Shown here: in pieces, positions 47,777 through 59,312 of the stretch
How the letters are laid out: each line of letters opens with the position of its first letter
How positions within the stretch are numbered: position 1 is the first letter of the stretch
Assembly (NCBI GenBank): GCA_000827265.1
Contig: KN834779.1
Coordinates: 389,578 to 453,577 of the forward strand
Length of the DNA: 64,000 nucleotides
Direction: 5' to 3'
From: Collybiopsis luxurians FD-317 M1
Taxonomy: Eukaryota > Basidiomycota > Agaricomycetes > Agaricales > Omphalotaceae
Notes under the pieces: model-generated
Seen by the model: the letters and a program-made list of their open reading frames with translations, nothing else
Database searches by the model: none
Told to the model about the DNA's origin: nothing
Translations under genes and position numbers: made by a program

Positions 47777-48460
47777 ATGTCCCTCGTAGAGACTTCCGAG
47801 GCGCGAAAAGCGCGATTACTAGCTTTGAAAGCTAGAAAGGAATCCAGGTCCGTGTTCTATCCCCCCCCCTCTCATCATCCCCCAATTATCATCATCGTCA
47901 CTCACCATCAACTCAACCAGCAACGGCGCAGGACTCATCAAGAACCGAAACTTTGACCCCGAGTCACGAACACTCAAAAAACATGCTGCAGCTAACGATG
48001 ATGTGGAGATGGTGGATACGGTAGAGAAGAACATTGAGGGGTTGGCGGAGGAGGTTATTCAGGAGGATGAGGAGAAGAGGGCTGAGGAATTGGTGTGTTT
48101 ATCTCATCCTCTCGTCCTTGTTTTCCCCTAGTTAATGACCACGGCTTTGGCTTGGATCTTTGGAACTGATCACAGAACGTATTCAACATTGCCCCGAAAA
48201 GACCCAACTGGGATTTAAAACGGGAGACGGATAAGAAACTGGCAAAGTTGGAAAGGAGGACGCAGGAGGCTATTCATACGCTTATTCGTACGTGTACAGG
48301 GCTTTTGGCTTGCAGTGCTATGTACACTTGGTTGACTGGCTGAGTGTTTCCAGGTCAAAGACTGGCGGCGCAGAAAGGAGACTCGGACGATATTGTTGGA
48401 GCTATGAAGGCGCAGGAACGAGCGGACAAGGATGAAGAAGATGGGTCTGATGAGGAGTGA
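47777..48460 (+). CDS. cwf18: Spliceosome-associated protein Cwf18 (CCDC12)
   Basis: Exons: 47777-47847, 47921-48092, 48176-48287 and 48354-48460 (153 residues, normal for the family). The N-terminus SLVETSEARKARLLALKARK, the middle RNFDPESRTLKKH, and the C-terminal helix NIAPKRPNWDLKRETDKKLA then KLERRTQEAIHTLIRQRL are diagnostic. The protein ends in an acidic tail. Cwf18/CCDC12 is a small component of the Prp19-associated spliceosome complex in the nucleus. The stop lies 137 bp before the next start on the same strand. Confidence 0.92.
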
Positions 48461-48597
48461 AGTACTGTATTCCAGCTCAGAGTCCAATTGGTTGTACACT
48501 GTAGAGTACTTTGTATCGACGGGTGATTCCGCCGCCCCGCGCGTACGTCCGGATGTCCGAAATCACAGAAACCACAAGTTGACTCGCAACCACCACG

Positions 48598-49062
48598 ATG
48601 CACCCATCCCTCCGAATCCTAGCAGACCGAGTTCACACTCCTCTCATCCGTTTCTTGGGTAAACGGAGCTGGCCTTCTAGTATGTATCCAATAAATTTCC
48701 CCCATTTCCAACACCTAGACCGATTACCAACGTCGCCTGCCTCCTACTAACTCTCTGAACCCTCAGACCCAGAAACACCCCACGCCCATCCCTTCGCTCC
48801 ATCTGAATACCAGAGTAAAAACTATGCCAAGTTTTCCAGCTCTTCGTCATCCTCGTCACCCTTGAATAACAAAAGCGCCAACGACAACGGGAATACATTC
48901 CAAGAATTCTGGGATGCTCCAGAGAGATTTTGGAAGCCTAGAGTGCATGAGCTTGAGGAGGCTGAGATTGACGCGATATTGGTGTGTATTTCCTCCTACC
49001 CAAGGGACTGACTGATGCTAATACGTGTATTACAGAGCGGTGGTGCTTCCTTACGATCATAA
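48598..49062 (+). CDS. kgd4: 2-oxoglutarate dehydrogenase subunit Kgd4 (YMR31/MRPS36)
   Basis: Three exons: ATG at 48598, a second exon from the acceptor before ACCCAGAAACACCC, and a last short exon ending with the TAA at 49060-49062. The N-terminus MHPSLRILADRVHTPLIRFL is a mitochondrial presequence and family match. HPFAPSEYQ and the C-terminus ERFWKPRVHELEEAEIDAIL then SGGAS are the conserved ends. A Ser-rich linker lies between. Kgd4 recruits the E3 subunit to the 2-oxoglutarate dehydrogenase complex in the mitochondrial matrix; it was long annotated as a ribosomal protein. It converges on SCL1. Confidence 0.88.
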
Positions 49063-49174
49063 TCATACTAGAGCATATACATATTTATTTTTCTTATCGT
49101 TCTTCATGTGCTTCGCCGAATTACATTGAAGTTGTACAGAAAGAAAAAGAGCAAAAATCTATGTACAACAGTTC

Positions 49175-50313
49175 CTAATCCTTCTCGGCATACGCCAACA
49201 AATATTTTTCAATCTCCGCCTCGTCCATCGTCCTCCACAATCCCTGCGTTTTGACGTCCTCCTCCTCGCTCGTCGACACGATACCGATTTCGATTTCTGA
49301 GGGCTTGTAGTCAACTCCGTGGACTGTTGCCATTGCCTCAATGGCCATCTTTGGGGGGTTGATTAATAGGATGTTTTGGGAAACGCAGTGTAAACGTAGA
49401 CGTACCTCGATGACTTCAGCCCGCCCAAGGTTCTTCCCCGCAGCAACAGGATCATTCGCTCCTCGTCCATTATCAAGCTTCTTCCATTTTTTCTCCAAAT
49501 GATTCATCGCCTCTTGTTGTTTCTGTCCAGCGGCCGTTGCGTGAAAGCCGACAAAGTACCCTGCGGGATCGAGTTTGAAGCATTGAGGGCCGAATTCAGA
49601 GTCGATCCCGATGAGGATCATGGCTGGGGTATTATTAGGATTCATTAAGTATAGCATGTTGAGTAAGTATAGTGGATTGTGGGGACTCACTGATACCGAA
49701 AGGTCTCATACCCGCGCGCTGGGTGTAGACTTGGTTGATGTTGGCCATGCGTCTGGCGAGTTGGTCCGGGGTGATTTCGTACCCATATTTGTAGCGATGG
49801 TCGGCGGCTTCGCTTCTTGCTCGGGATATTTGTTGACGGGCGTCGGCTGTTACGCGTTAGATCAGGTTGAGACTGAGGACAGAGAGAGATACCTATGAGA
49901 CCGGTCATCACACATCCTATCGTAGGGGTGATACTGAATAAGTGGGTTACTGTGGATGCATCGAGGAGTTTATCCTAAAAAGCACTGGGATTAGTGCAAG
50001 ATGTAAGAGTAGGATGAATGGGCGTACGGGGACTTTGCGCTGCGTGATGACGACTGAAGTGTCTTTGCCTCGAACGGCGACAGAGGTGTGTCCTGAGCCT
50101 GAGATGGCTTTGAATGCGTATTCTGTTTTCGGGGGAGATCGTATAAGATGAGAAAGTCTGTTTATTCTTTTACGAATCGAATGGGAAACGCACCGACTTG
50201 GTACAAGCGACCTTCTGGTGAGAATACGGTGAGATATCTAAGGAGTAGATTTGTGAGGATTTGCGAGATAAAGAGGACTGTTTGATTCACCTATCGTATG
50301 AGGTTCTGGACAT
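49175..50313 (-). CDS. SCL1: 20S proteasome subunit alpha1 (Scl1/PSMA6)
   Basis: The start at 50313 gives MSRTSYDR, joined across a short intron to [20 protein letters not shown], the N-terminal gate signature of alpha subunits. Then come [51 protein letters not shown], and the large exon [40 protein letters not shown] and [11 protein letters not shown]. It ends at 49175. Intron-rich with about seven exons. The [14 protein letters not shown] pattern separates alpha1 from other alpha subunits. Confidence 0.93.
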
Positions 50314-50486
50314 GGTGGTGGTGGATGGGATGCAGAGTAGAATTGAATTTCTTTTGGACGCGTAAGACGCACCGGGGCGGACGCGTGACGGAGTGATGGC
50401 TCATTCAGTGACTCAATTCGTCCGACAGCGACTTGATTGACTTTGGCTTCAGCTTCGAGCATCCATGTACTTGTTATAGCAGCGCA
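50314..50486. promoter_or_regulatory. SCL1 upstream region with two ACGCGT boxes
   Basis: Two perfect ACGCGT hexamers at 50358-50363 and 50381-50386, the core of the MluI cell-cycle box bound by MBF-type factors. One is kept in the homologous region upstream of the intact RPC160 (53495-53500). No function shown for either gene here. Confidence 0.3.
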
Positions 50487-51255
50487 AAATGAAAGAATCA
50501 CTCTCTCATCAGGCTCCAAAAGTCATGTCAGTATCAACTTTTCTCTCGCTGCATTCGATCTACTCAACCGATTTTTTTACGGCAAAAAACTCCAGTTCGG
50601 TCTATTGATATTGAATATTGAACCCCCAAGACACCGTCAAATATTCAGAACTCGAATAACCCATCGCGATCTGTACACTGACCAAAGGCTTCCCGTAAAA
50701 CATGGTGTCCTAGATCGTCGTTTGGTCAGTTTTTTTTTAAAAACCCAATCTACCATCCAACTCTGACCCGCGCGACGGTGATCATGTATATATAGGGAAC
50801 GACAGATAAAAACGCCTTTCGCGAGACCTGCGGTCAATCCAATGTCGATTGTGTCGGTCATCACGCCTACATCAAGCTCTGCGTACCCGTTTTTCATGTT
50901 GGGTACTTCAAACATACAATTTCGATTCTTCAGTGTATATGTAAAGTACGTCTCTTCCCTCTCCTTCACCTCATCCACATTCATATAAATAAAATAAAAA
51001 AACAGACATGTGCACGCGTCCTCCTCGAAGAACCCGACCGCCGAACCTTCATCAAACGCTTCCGCCGCCCCAACCTCTACTGCCCCTGCTGCTCCGCCAC
51101 CAACGGCGCCGTGAAAAAGGCCGGAGAACTTCAGATTCTCCATCGGTATCAATGACGTTATACCCGGAATGGAAAAAAGAAGGCCTGGCCGATGCTGCGT
51201 ACAGTGAATGCGATGATTTGATTTTCAAAGCGCAGCAGAATGAACTTGTGAAGTC
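50487..51255 (+). pseudogene. Truncated, rearranged copy of RPC160 5' end
   Basis: Begins ATGAAAGAATCACTCTCTC, homologous to the intact RPC160 start at 53587. It follows that gene through the exons encoding [19 protein letters not shown] and [11 protein letters not shown]. After the exon encoding [12 protein letters not shown], about 75 nt are missing. Shortly after KKAG, sequence jumps to an internal exon about 2 kb downstream in the parent ([18 protein letters not shown]; parent 56100-56240), then homology stops. The second exon also contains a duplicated short stretch and a frame error. It cannot make a polymerase subunit. Confidence 0.88.
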
Positions 51256-51538
51256 TTCAGGGTCCCTTTGAGCGGGTCCGTATTTACGTCGATTCACTAA
51301 ACGTATCTTTCGAAGGACCATCACAAAATACCGCTGTTCATTTCCGAATGAGATCTTTGTCCTCATCATCGAACATCTCGCCGATGACTTGCCCTCGCTC
51401 AAGAATATATCGTGTCCTCCTAATCTAAACGAAATGGAAATTTAAAAAGTATAGAAATAGATAACAAAACTTATTATGCGATGGCCAGACAAGCCTGCAT
51501 CAGCAGATGAGCCAGAGCCGTGGCACATACTTGTACGT

Positions 51539-51664
51539 GTTGAAACTATTCACTTCCGTGTTGAAACTATTCACTTCCGTGTTGAAACTATTCACTTCCG
51601 TGTCGAAACTATTCACTTCCGTGTCGAAACTATTCACTTCCGTGTCGAAACTATTCACTTCCGT
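51539..51664. repeat. 21-bp minisatellite, six copies
   Basis: Unit GTTGAAACTATTCACTTCCGT, present six times without indels. Copies 1-3 have GTTG, copies 4-6 GTCG, so the array grew in two steps. It is a multiple of three and gives repeated VETIHFR codons in one frame, but no gene context supports translation. Confidence 0.95.
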
Positions 51665-51980
51665 GTCATAGCAAAGCTGTTTCAAATTCAAGCATCTAGT
51701 GGGCGTTAACGTAGAAGGTTGAATAGGAAGCGAAGAGGGCGCAAGAACAGGTGAAAATTGTTAAGGAGCTGGTAGATGAACTATTCAAGTTGACACCGGA
51801 GTGGGAAAAGCCAAGGATGGAGGCTATGTGGGTGTGTTAGGCCTAAAGCAGTCCCCTTTAAGAGGTTGTCGGCTAAAGCACCGTACCTATTCTCAGTCTC
51901 GAGTGACAGTTTCCACGCAAAACGTTGCAAAACTGTCCTTCTCTATTAACATAACCCAATAGAAAGGCTAACTCGAACTC

Positions 51981-52077
51981 ATCATATCCATCTTGCGACA
52001 TCTGTATCCATCCTGCAACACCTGTATCCATCCTCCAGGACCTGTATCCATCCTCCAACACCTGTATCAATCCAGAT
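51981..52077. repeat. 20-bp minisatellite, about five imperfect copies
   Basis: Unit close to CCTGTATCCATCCTCCAACA, clearest at 52001-52060, with degenerate copies on both sides. Spacer 51271-52280 holds this and the 21-bp array; I see no gene in it. Confidence 0.85.
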
Positions 52078-52280
52078 CCCCATTGGGATTGATGCATGTG
52101 TGGCATACAGTCAACTCTGGGGGTACTGACCAAAATAAAAAAAAATAATCCAACGAAGGCATTTCAAGATCAATCGCGCACCGCATATCGACTGCCGATG
52201 GTTCAATAATTCCATCGATGACTGTGGACGGGTGATCCATTTACAAATTATAAAAGGAATCGCCTGTTCTCTTACTTCAT

Positions 52281-53371
52281 ATGCCCGCTCAAGACTTCAT
52301 GCAAAACAGTAGTTTCGATTCAGACGAGTTTCCTTGGTCTTGGTATTCGAGCCTATTTCCCCAGTCTTCTGGAAGCCTCTCACTCGGGGGTAATGGCGAG
52401 GATTCGTTGACGACCGCGAGTCCGCCAACCGATATGTAAGTCCATGTCAAGTATGTTCTAGGTTCAACTATAGTTGACCATGCTGGTAGAAGTAACAATG
52501 GCATTGAGCCCATGATCGTCCGAGTGGTTGGAAACGACCTTGATGAGGAACATTCTGCTAGTGAGACTTTGTAAGGTATCCATCTTCAAAACAAAAATTA
52601 GCACTGACTCGAATCTCAATGCAAGCCAATTGGAAGACCCTCCTGCCTCGACCGCGTCTCCTGCCACTGCGTCACCCGCCTCAGACTTCATGCAATTCAG
52701 TAGTTTCGATTCAGACAAGTTTCCTGGGTCTTGGGACCTATTTCTCCAGTCTCCTGGAAGCCTCTCACTTGGGGGCGATGGCAAAGATTTGTTGACAACC
52801 GCGAGTCCACCAGCCGACATGTAAGTCCATGTAAAGTATGCTCCAGGTTCAATTATAGTTGACCATGCTGGTAGAAGTAACAACGGCATTGAGTTCATGA
52901 TCGTCCGGGTAGCTGGAAACGACCTTGACGAGGAACATTCTGCTAATGAGACTTTGTAAGGTATCCATTTTCAAAACAAAAATTAGTGCTGACTCAAATC
53001 TCAATGCAAGCACATCGAAAGACCCTCCCGCCTCGATCGCGTCCATGGTGTATGTCTCACCCCTCTCGACATCATGTCTTATCCTGGTCGGCGGTAAGCC
53101 TTGTGGAGCGAGTTTGACTGAAGCCACCTCGACCTCGCATCTCAAGCAACATGGTCATCCGTGTGGTACAGATGGGAGATATAAGTGTCAGTGGTGTACT
53201 AAGGAAAGTTTTGCTCACCGCCAGCAACTCATCTATCATCTGCAATCACATCTTCATGACAGTGTAAGAGAGAAGTTTTTATGCGACGAGTGTACAAATC
53301 AATATTGGAGGAGGGATGCACTTGCAAAACATGTCGACAAAAAACACCCCAAAAAAAAACATCCTAATTGA
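52281..53371 (+). CDS. C2H2 zinc-finger protein with internal duplication
   Basis: Exons: 52281-52435, 52490-52570, 52602-52820, 52875-52955 and 52987-53371 (306 residues, in frame). The C-terminus has two C2H2-like fingers: CQWCTKESFAHRQQLIYHLQ(SH) and CDECTNQYWRRDALAKHVDK(KH), followed by a lysine-rich tail. The N-terminal part is acidic and repeated: DSDEFPWSW ... GSLSLGGNGEDSLTTASPP recurs as DSDKFPGSW ... GSLSLGGDGKDLLTTASPP, with an offset of 385 bp that includes introns. Two introns are only 31 nt (52571-52601, 52956-52986). Skipping the 81-nt exons also keeps the frame. It is a possible DNA-binding regulator; targets unknown. Confidence 0.6.
52297..53066. repeat. Two 385-bp tandem units inside the zinc-finger gene
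   Basis: Units about 52297-52681 and 52682-53066 each carry the DFMQ...SSFDSD exon end, an intron, an 81-nt exon and a 31-nt intron. Intron sequences are duplicated together with exons, so the event was at DNA level. Confidence 0.85.
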
Positions 53372-53494
53372 TTACGGTTGATTTTCTTTTTTCTTGAATC
53401 TACATTAGTTTTATTAGTTTTAGAAAAGAAACTTTACGCCCCTATCTGTTTTTGGTAGTTCTCGGTAAAATCGGATTTTTTGACACCAGGGCGG

Positions 53495-53500
53495 ACGCGT
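53495..53500. promoter_or_regulatory. ACGCGT box upstream of RPC160
   Basis: Palindromic ACGCGT 87 nt before the RPC160 ATG, inside a segment (about 53485-53560) shared with the region upstream of the truncated copy (50370-50460). Confidence 0.3.
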
Positions 53501-53586
53501 GACGGAGTGATGGCTCATTCAGTGAGTCAATTCGTCCGACAGCACTTCAGCTTCGAGTATCCATGTATTGCTTATAGTAGCACAAA

Positions 53587-56500
53587 ATGAAAGAATCAGT
53601 CTCTCATCAGGCTCCAAAAGTCATGTCAGTCTCAACTTTTCTCTCGCTGCATTCGATCTACTCAACTAACTTTCTACAGAAAAAAACTCCAGTTCAGTCT
53701 ATTGAACCCCCAAGATACTGTCAAATATTCAGAACTCGAAATCACCCATCGCGATCTGTACACTGACCAAAGGCTTCCCGTAAAACATGGTGTCCTAGAT
53801 CGTCGTTTGGTCAGTTTTTTCGACCCAATCTACCATCCAACTCTGACCCGCGCGACGGTGATCATGTATATATAGGGAACGACAGATAAAAACGCCTTTT
53901 GCGAGACCTGCGGTCAATCCAATGTCGATTGTGTCGGTCATCAAGCCTACATCAAGCTCTGTGTACCCGTTTTTCATGTTGGGTACTTCAAACATACAAT
54001 TTCGATTCTTCAGTGTATATGTAAAGTACGTCCCTTCCCTCTCTATCACCTCATCCACATTCATATATAAAAAACAAACAGACATGCGCGCGCGTCCTCC
54101 TCGAAGAACCCGACCGCCGAACCTTCATCAAACGCTTCCGCCGCCCCAACCTCGAAAACATCCACCGCCAATCCCTCATCAAATCCGTCAACACCGCCGC
54201 CCGCAAAGTCGTCTACTGCCCCTACTGCTCCGCCACCAACGGCGCCGTCAAAAAGGCCGGAGGCGCCCTCAAAATCGTGCACGACAAGTTTCGCGCAAAG
54301 AAGACCGCGGAGGAGATGGAGAGGTGGAAGGCGACATTTAAACCCGCGATTGAGGAGCAGAAAGAGTTGGCGGTGTATTTGAATAAGGCCGCGCAGGAGG
54401 ATTTGAATCCGTTGAAGGTGTTGGATTTGTTTAAGAGGATTTCGGATGAGGTGAGGGGGTTAGTTCCCGTGCGTTTTACGGTATCTCATCGATTTGAATA
54501 GGATTGTGAGCTCTTGGGTCTACAACCCCAATTCGGTCGACCGGAAGAGTTTATCTGGCAATACATCTCCGTTCCACCCGTCTGCATCCGCCCCTCCGTC
54601 GCCCAAGACGGCGCGTCCAACGAGGACGATCTCACCGTCAAACTCCAAGAAATCGTCTGGGGCAACGCCATCCTCAAACAAACCCTCCAACGAGGCGTCC
54701 CCACCCCCACATTCATGGAACAATGGGACCTCCTCCAACTCTCCGTCGCCCTCTACATCAACTCTGAACTCCCCGGCGTCCCCTCCGTCATGGGCGCCAA
54801 ACCCATCCGCGGCTTCGTCCAAAGACTCAAAGGCAAACAAGGTCGTTTTCGCGGAAACCTTTCCGGTAAACGGGTGGACTTTTCAGGGCGGACGGTTATT
54901 TCTCCTGATCCTAATTTGCGCATCGATGAAGTCGCGGTGCCGACGAGGGTGGCCAAGATTTTGACGTACCCTGAGAGGGTGACGGCGCATAATATAGAGG
55001 GTTTGAGGAGGGCGGTGAGGAATGGGCCGGATGTGCATCCTGGCGCGAATTTTGTGTCGAGGGGGATGAATAAGAAGTTTTTGAAGTTTGGGAATCGAAA
55101 GTTGATTGCGGAGGGTTTGGCGATTGGCGATGTGGTGGAGAGGCATATTGTGGATGGGGATGTGGCGCTGTTTAATCGACAGCCGAGTTTGCATAAAGTG
55201 TGTTGGTTTTCTGACTGTCTCTGCTTGGGAGTCGTTCTTGAATCATATTATTTTAGCTCTCGATTATGTGTCATAGGGTGAGTTATTGTCTATCGATACG
55301 AAATCGTGTGTTGATTTCTCTGTAGGTAAAAGTACGTCCTTGGAGAACGTTCCGCCTGAACGAATGTGTCTGTGGTCCATACAACGCCGACTTTGACGGT
55401 GACGAGATGAATCTACGTACGTATCTCTAAACACCCAAAATCCCAATTCTATGCTCACGAATCGTACAGACATCCCTCAAACAGAAGAAGCGCGGACGGA
55501 AGCGCTCCAGCTCATGAACATCAAACACAACCTCGTCACCCCACGAAACGGCGAACCCGTCATCGCCGCCATCCAAGACTTCATCACCGCCTCCTACCTC
55601 CTCTCCCGTAAAGACCAATTCTTCGACCGCCGCCAATTCACCCAGATCTGCTGCTACCTCGCCGATGCCAACCTCCAAATTGACATCCCCCCTCCCACCA
55701 TCCTCAAGCCTGTTCGTCTCTGGACCGGCAAACAAATCTTCAACGTCCTCATGCGTCCGAACAAACAGTGTAACATTATGGTGAACGTCGAGTCCAAGTG
55801 TCATCGGTGGGAAGAGGCGAAGAAGGAGCATTATCCGAAGAGGATGAGTCTGGCGAAGGATATGTCCCCGAATGATGGCTGGCTTGTGATTGTGAATAGC
55901 GAGGTGATGTGTGGGGTGATGGATAAGGCGATTGTGGGGAGTGGGAAGAAGAAGTCGATTTTTGGGGTGATTATGAGGGATTATGGGTCGGAGGAGGCAG
56001 CGGCGGCGATGAATCGGTTGGCAAAGTTGTGTGCGAGGTGGTTAGGTGTGTATTCTCTTCACTCGAGGCGAGACTCGATTCTGAACTGAATGGGTTTTGC
56101 AAACAGCCAATTTTGGATTCTCCATCGGTATCAACGACGTTACACCCGGAATGGCGCTCTCGAAGCAAAAAGAAGGCCTGGTCGATGCCGCGTACAGCGA
56201 ATGCGATGATTTGATTTTCAAAGCGCAGCGGAATGAACTTGTGAATAAGCCTGGGTGCGATCAGGAGCAGACGTTGGAGGCGGAGATTTCGTCCAAGCTT
56301 TCTAAAGTCCGTGAGCAGGTTGGACAGATTTGTATGAGCGAGCTGAGTCGATATAATGCTCCGCTCATCATGGCTACGTGTGGTTCCAAGGGTACGTCTG
56401 CGTCAAGCGATGTTGCAAGGAATTGATAATAACCCGCTATTTCAGGCTCCGTCATCAACGTCTCCCAAATGGTCGCCTGTGTCGGACAACAAATCATCGC

Positions 56501-58911
56501 GGGCCACCGTGTCCCAGACGGCTTCCAAGACCGCTCCCTCCCCCATTTCCGCAAATTCTCCAAAGAACCCCCATCCAAGGGATTCGTCCGAAACAGCTTC
56601 TACTCTGGTTTGGTCGCCACTGAATTCCTCTTCCACGCCATCTCTGGACGCGAGGGGTTGGTGGACACGGCGGTCAAGACGGCGGAGACGGGGTATATGC
56701 AGCGGAGGTTGATGAAGGCGTTGGAGGATTTGACGACGCAGTATGATCTTTCGGTGAGGAATTCGGTTGGGGGGGTGGTGCAGTTTAGGTATGGGGATGA
56801 TGGGTTGGATCCGGCGTGTTTGGAGGGGGACGCACAGCCGTTGGATCTTGAGAGGGCATGGCAGTTTGCTGCCGTGAGTAGTCGCCGTTGTCGTTTTTTT
56901 TTCGTCATTGACTAATGTGGGGGATGATCTAGGCAACGAATCGATCTGGTAAACCCTTGTTGCCGTTCCAGATTGTCAACCTTGTCGAGAAGGAGCTGAA
57001 TTCGAGACGGTTCGCTGTAGAGTGCTCTTCGACGTTTATAGAGATGCTTAGAGATTTTATCATGGTTCATGCGGTGACCAAGCTGGCTAATGCTCGTACG
57101 GAGCAAGGGATGTATGATGCTGTGGATGGCTCGGAAGAGTGGGATGAGGATACGGATCTTTCGTTTGGTGCTTCTGGTATGACGCTCAAATGTTTTTGGA
57201 ATGTGTGTGTGTGTTCACTTTGATTGGCAGATGCTGCAAAGCTTGCGGTGGATAACAAGATCAAAGTGACTGCAGCACGGGTAAAGACGTTTTTGGATCT
57301 CTGCTGGACGAAATACGTCAAAGCTCGAATCGAACCGGGTGACTTTTTTTTCTTTTTTTTCGCTGGTCAAAAAACCTGATACAACTCTTTTACAAAAAGG
57401 ATCCACTGTCGGAGCTGTCGGTGCTCAGTCGATTGGAGAGCCGGGAACGCAAATGACGCTCAAGACGTTCCACTTTGCCGGTGTCGCCTCTATGAACGTC
57501 ACTCTCGGTGTTCCGCGCATAAAGGAGATTATCAACGCGGCAAAAACGATCAGCACGCCTATCATCAGCTGTAAATTGGTCACGGCTGATAGTGAGGCAT
57601 CCGCTCGGATCGTCAAGGGAAGATTGGAGAAGACGCTGTTGGGTGATGTGAGTAACATTTTTCAACTGTCTCGGTCTTCTGAGATGACGTCGGTGTTGGG
57701 GATTTTTGAATGGCTGATTATTCTTATGTTTTGTTTGTTCATCATAGATTGCGAGTGTTTTGGAGGAAGCTTGGGCTCCGGAGTATACTTATATTGGTAT
57801 ATTGGTGGATGCGGATGCTATTAGGAAGCTCCAGTTAGAGTTGACGCTGGACGATATCAAGTGGGCGATTGTGGCAGCGAAAAAACTTAAGATTAAGGGA
57901 GAGGTGCGTGGTCACTGTTTTTCTATGAGTCTTTTCTCACTTTCTTCTTTTTTTTTCTCCTAGTCAATCGCTGTCGTTCCAAAGAAGAACAGGCTTAGGA
58001 TATATATTGATGGGGCGGACAAGTTTTATCGATTGCGCGAGCTCAAGCGGCACCTCAATGAGGTTGTGGTCAAGGTTAGTGGGATCGTTTCCTTATTCCG
58101 AGATCGGTGGTACCGAGTGTTTACCGTATGTCTAGGGAGTACCAACCATCCACCGAGCCGTGATCAACATCAAGGAAAAGGATGATTTCCGAGGCAAGAA
58201 AGGAGACAAGGAGCTCCTCGTCGAGGGATACGGTTTGCAAAAGTGTATGATTACCGAGGGTGCGTTCCAATGTCCCCCTCATGCCCTCGCGTGAATTGAT
58301 GTCCTGTATCCTATTGTTCTTGCAGGTGTCATCGGTGAACTGACCACATCCAACCACGTCATCGAAGTCGCGCAAGTGTTGGGTATCGAGGCCGCTCGAA
58401 GGACGATTATCAATGAGATCCAGTATACCATGAAATCGCACGATATGAATATCGATCCTCGACATGTTATGTTGCTTGGAGATGTCATGACGTACAAGGT
58501 AATTAACCAAAAGAAAAATTAAAAAAATTCATTTAGCTAATATTCCCCTCCCCGCTCTCCTTCCGCTTCCGCTTCCCGTGCACGTTCCCGTTGTGTAGGG
58601 CGAAGTCCTAGGCATCACCCGATTCGGAGTGGCCAAGATGAAAGACAGCGTGCTGATGCTCGCCTCGTTTGAAAAGACGACGGACCACCTGTTCGACGCG
58701 GCTGCGTACGGCAAGACGGACGATATTTCGGGGGTGTCGGAGAGTATTATCATGGGGAACGCTGCTGCTGGATGTGGGACTTCGATGTACGTGTTTTTTT
58801 TTCGTTGCGTTGCATTTCGGCGGGCGACTGACTGCTTCTAGGCCACATTTGATTTCCCCTGCGCCTTCGCTGAGTAAACCTAGGAAGTTGCTTTTCGAGG
58901 ATGCACTGTGA
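53587..58911 (+). CDS. RPC1: RNA polymerase III largest subunit RPC160
   Basis: Starts [12 protein letters not shown]; then [28 protein letters not shown], zinc-binding [14 protein letters not shown] and [17 protein letters not shown]. The catalytic core has [41 protein letters not shown] and the Mg-binding [10 protein letters not shown] (about 55389-55418). Later come [31 protein letters not shown], and [20 protein letters not shown] followed by [20 protein letters not shown]. It ends [20 protein letters not shown] before the TGA at 58909. Roughly 1,400 residues, as in other RPC160 proteins. A 21-nt exon (55257-55277, LSIMCHR) is needed for the frame. It transcribes tRNA, 5S and U6 genes in the nucleus. 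The name Pol III rather than Pol II rests on the overall match and the lack of a CTD. Confidence 0.95.
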
Positions 58912-59312
58912 TCCTGGTGCTACGCACGGTGTGCGGTTCCTGTTTAGACTGGTCCAGTTCTTTTCCTTATTATCCTACTTATACAATTTACAATTCTCGC
59001 TGTTGTATTTGTGTTCTTGAGCATTCATTCATTCATTCTTGTAACTCTTAGCGGCATATCCACATTGCACAAGTGTACCGAAATTACATGCATGATTCAT
59101 TTGGTTTGGGTGGAATAATAATAATATGATAGTCGAGAGCGAATACAACATACAACACAAAGTAAAACGTTGGACCATGACAGAGTCCGCGAATCGAGGG
59201 AGTGCGAGTATAAGCGAGAGCAAGGGAGAGAGTTACAGCCTTGAGGAGGCGGTGCCAGCATGCGGAAGCGAGAGCGAGAGCAATAAAAAAAAAAGCAGAG
59301 ACACCAATCCAA
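58912..59312. other. Intergenic between convergent genes
   Basis: 400 bp between the RPC160 stop and the coiled-coil gene stop. Low-complexity ATTCATTCATTC and ATAATAATAATAT tracts. No gene seen. Confidence 0.5.

Noticed and set aside
51476..51709. Repeat protein with VETIHFR units
   Set aside because: It is simply a minisatellite with a period divisible by three; the opposite strand is open as well and no gene context exists.
51539..52077. CRISPR-like array
   Set aside because: Repeats are contiguous with no spacers, and the genome is eukaryotic.
54277..54964. Overlapping alternative-frame ORFs inside RPC160
   Set aside because: High-GC codon bias opens other frames; only the frame with polymerase motifs is supported.
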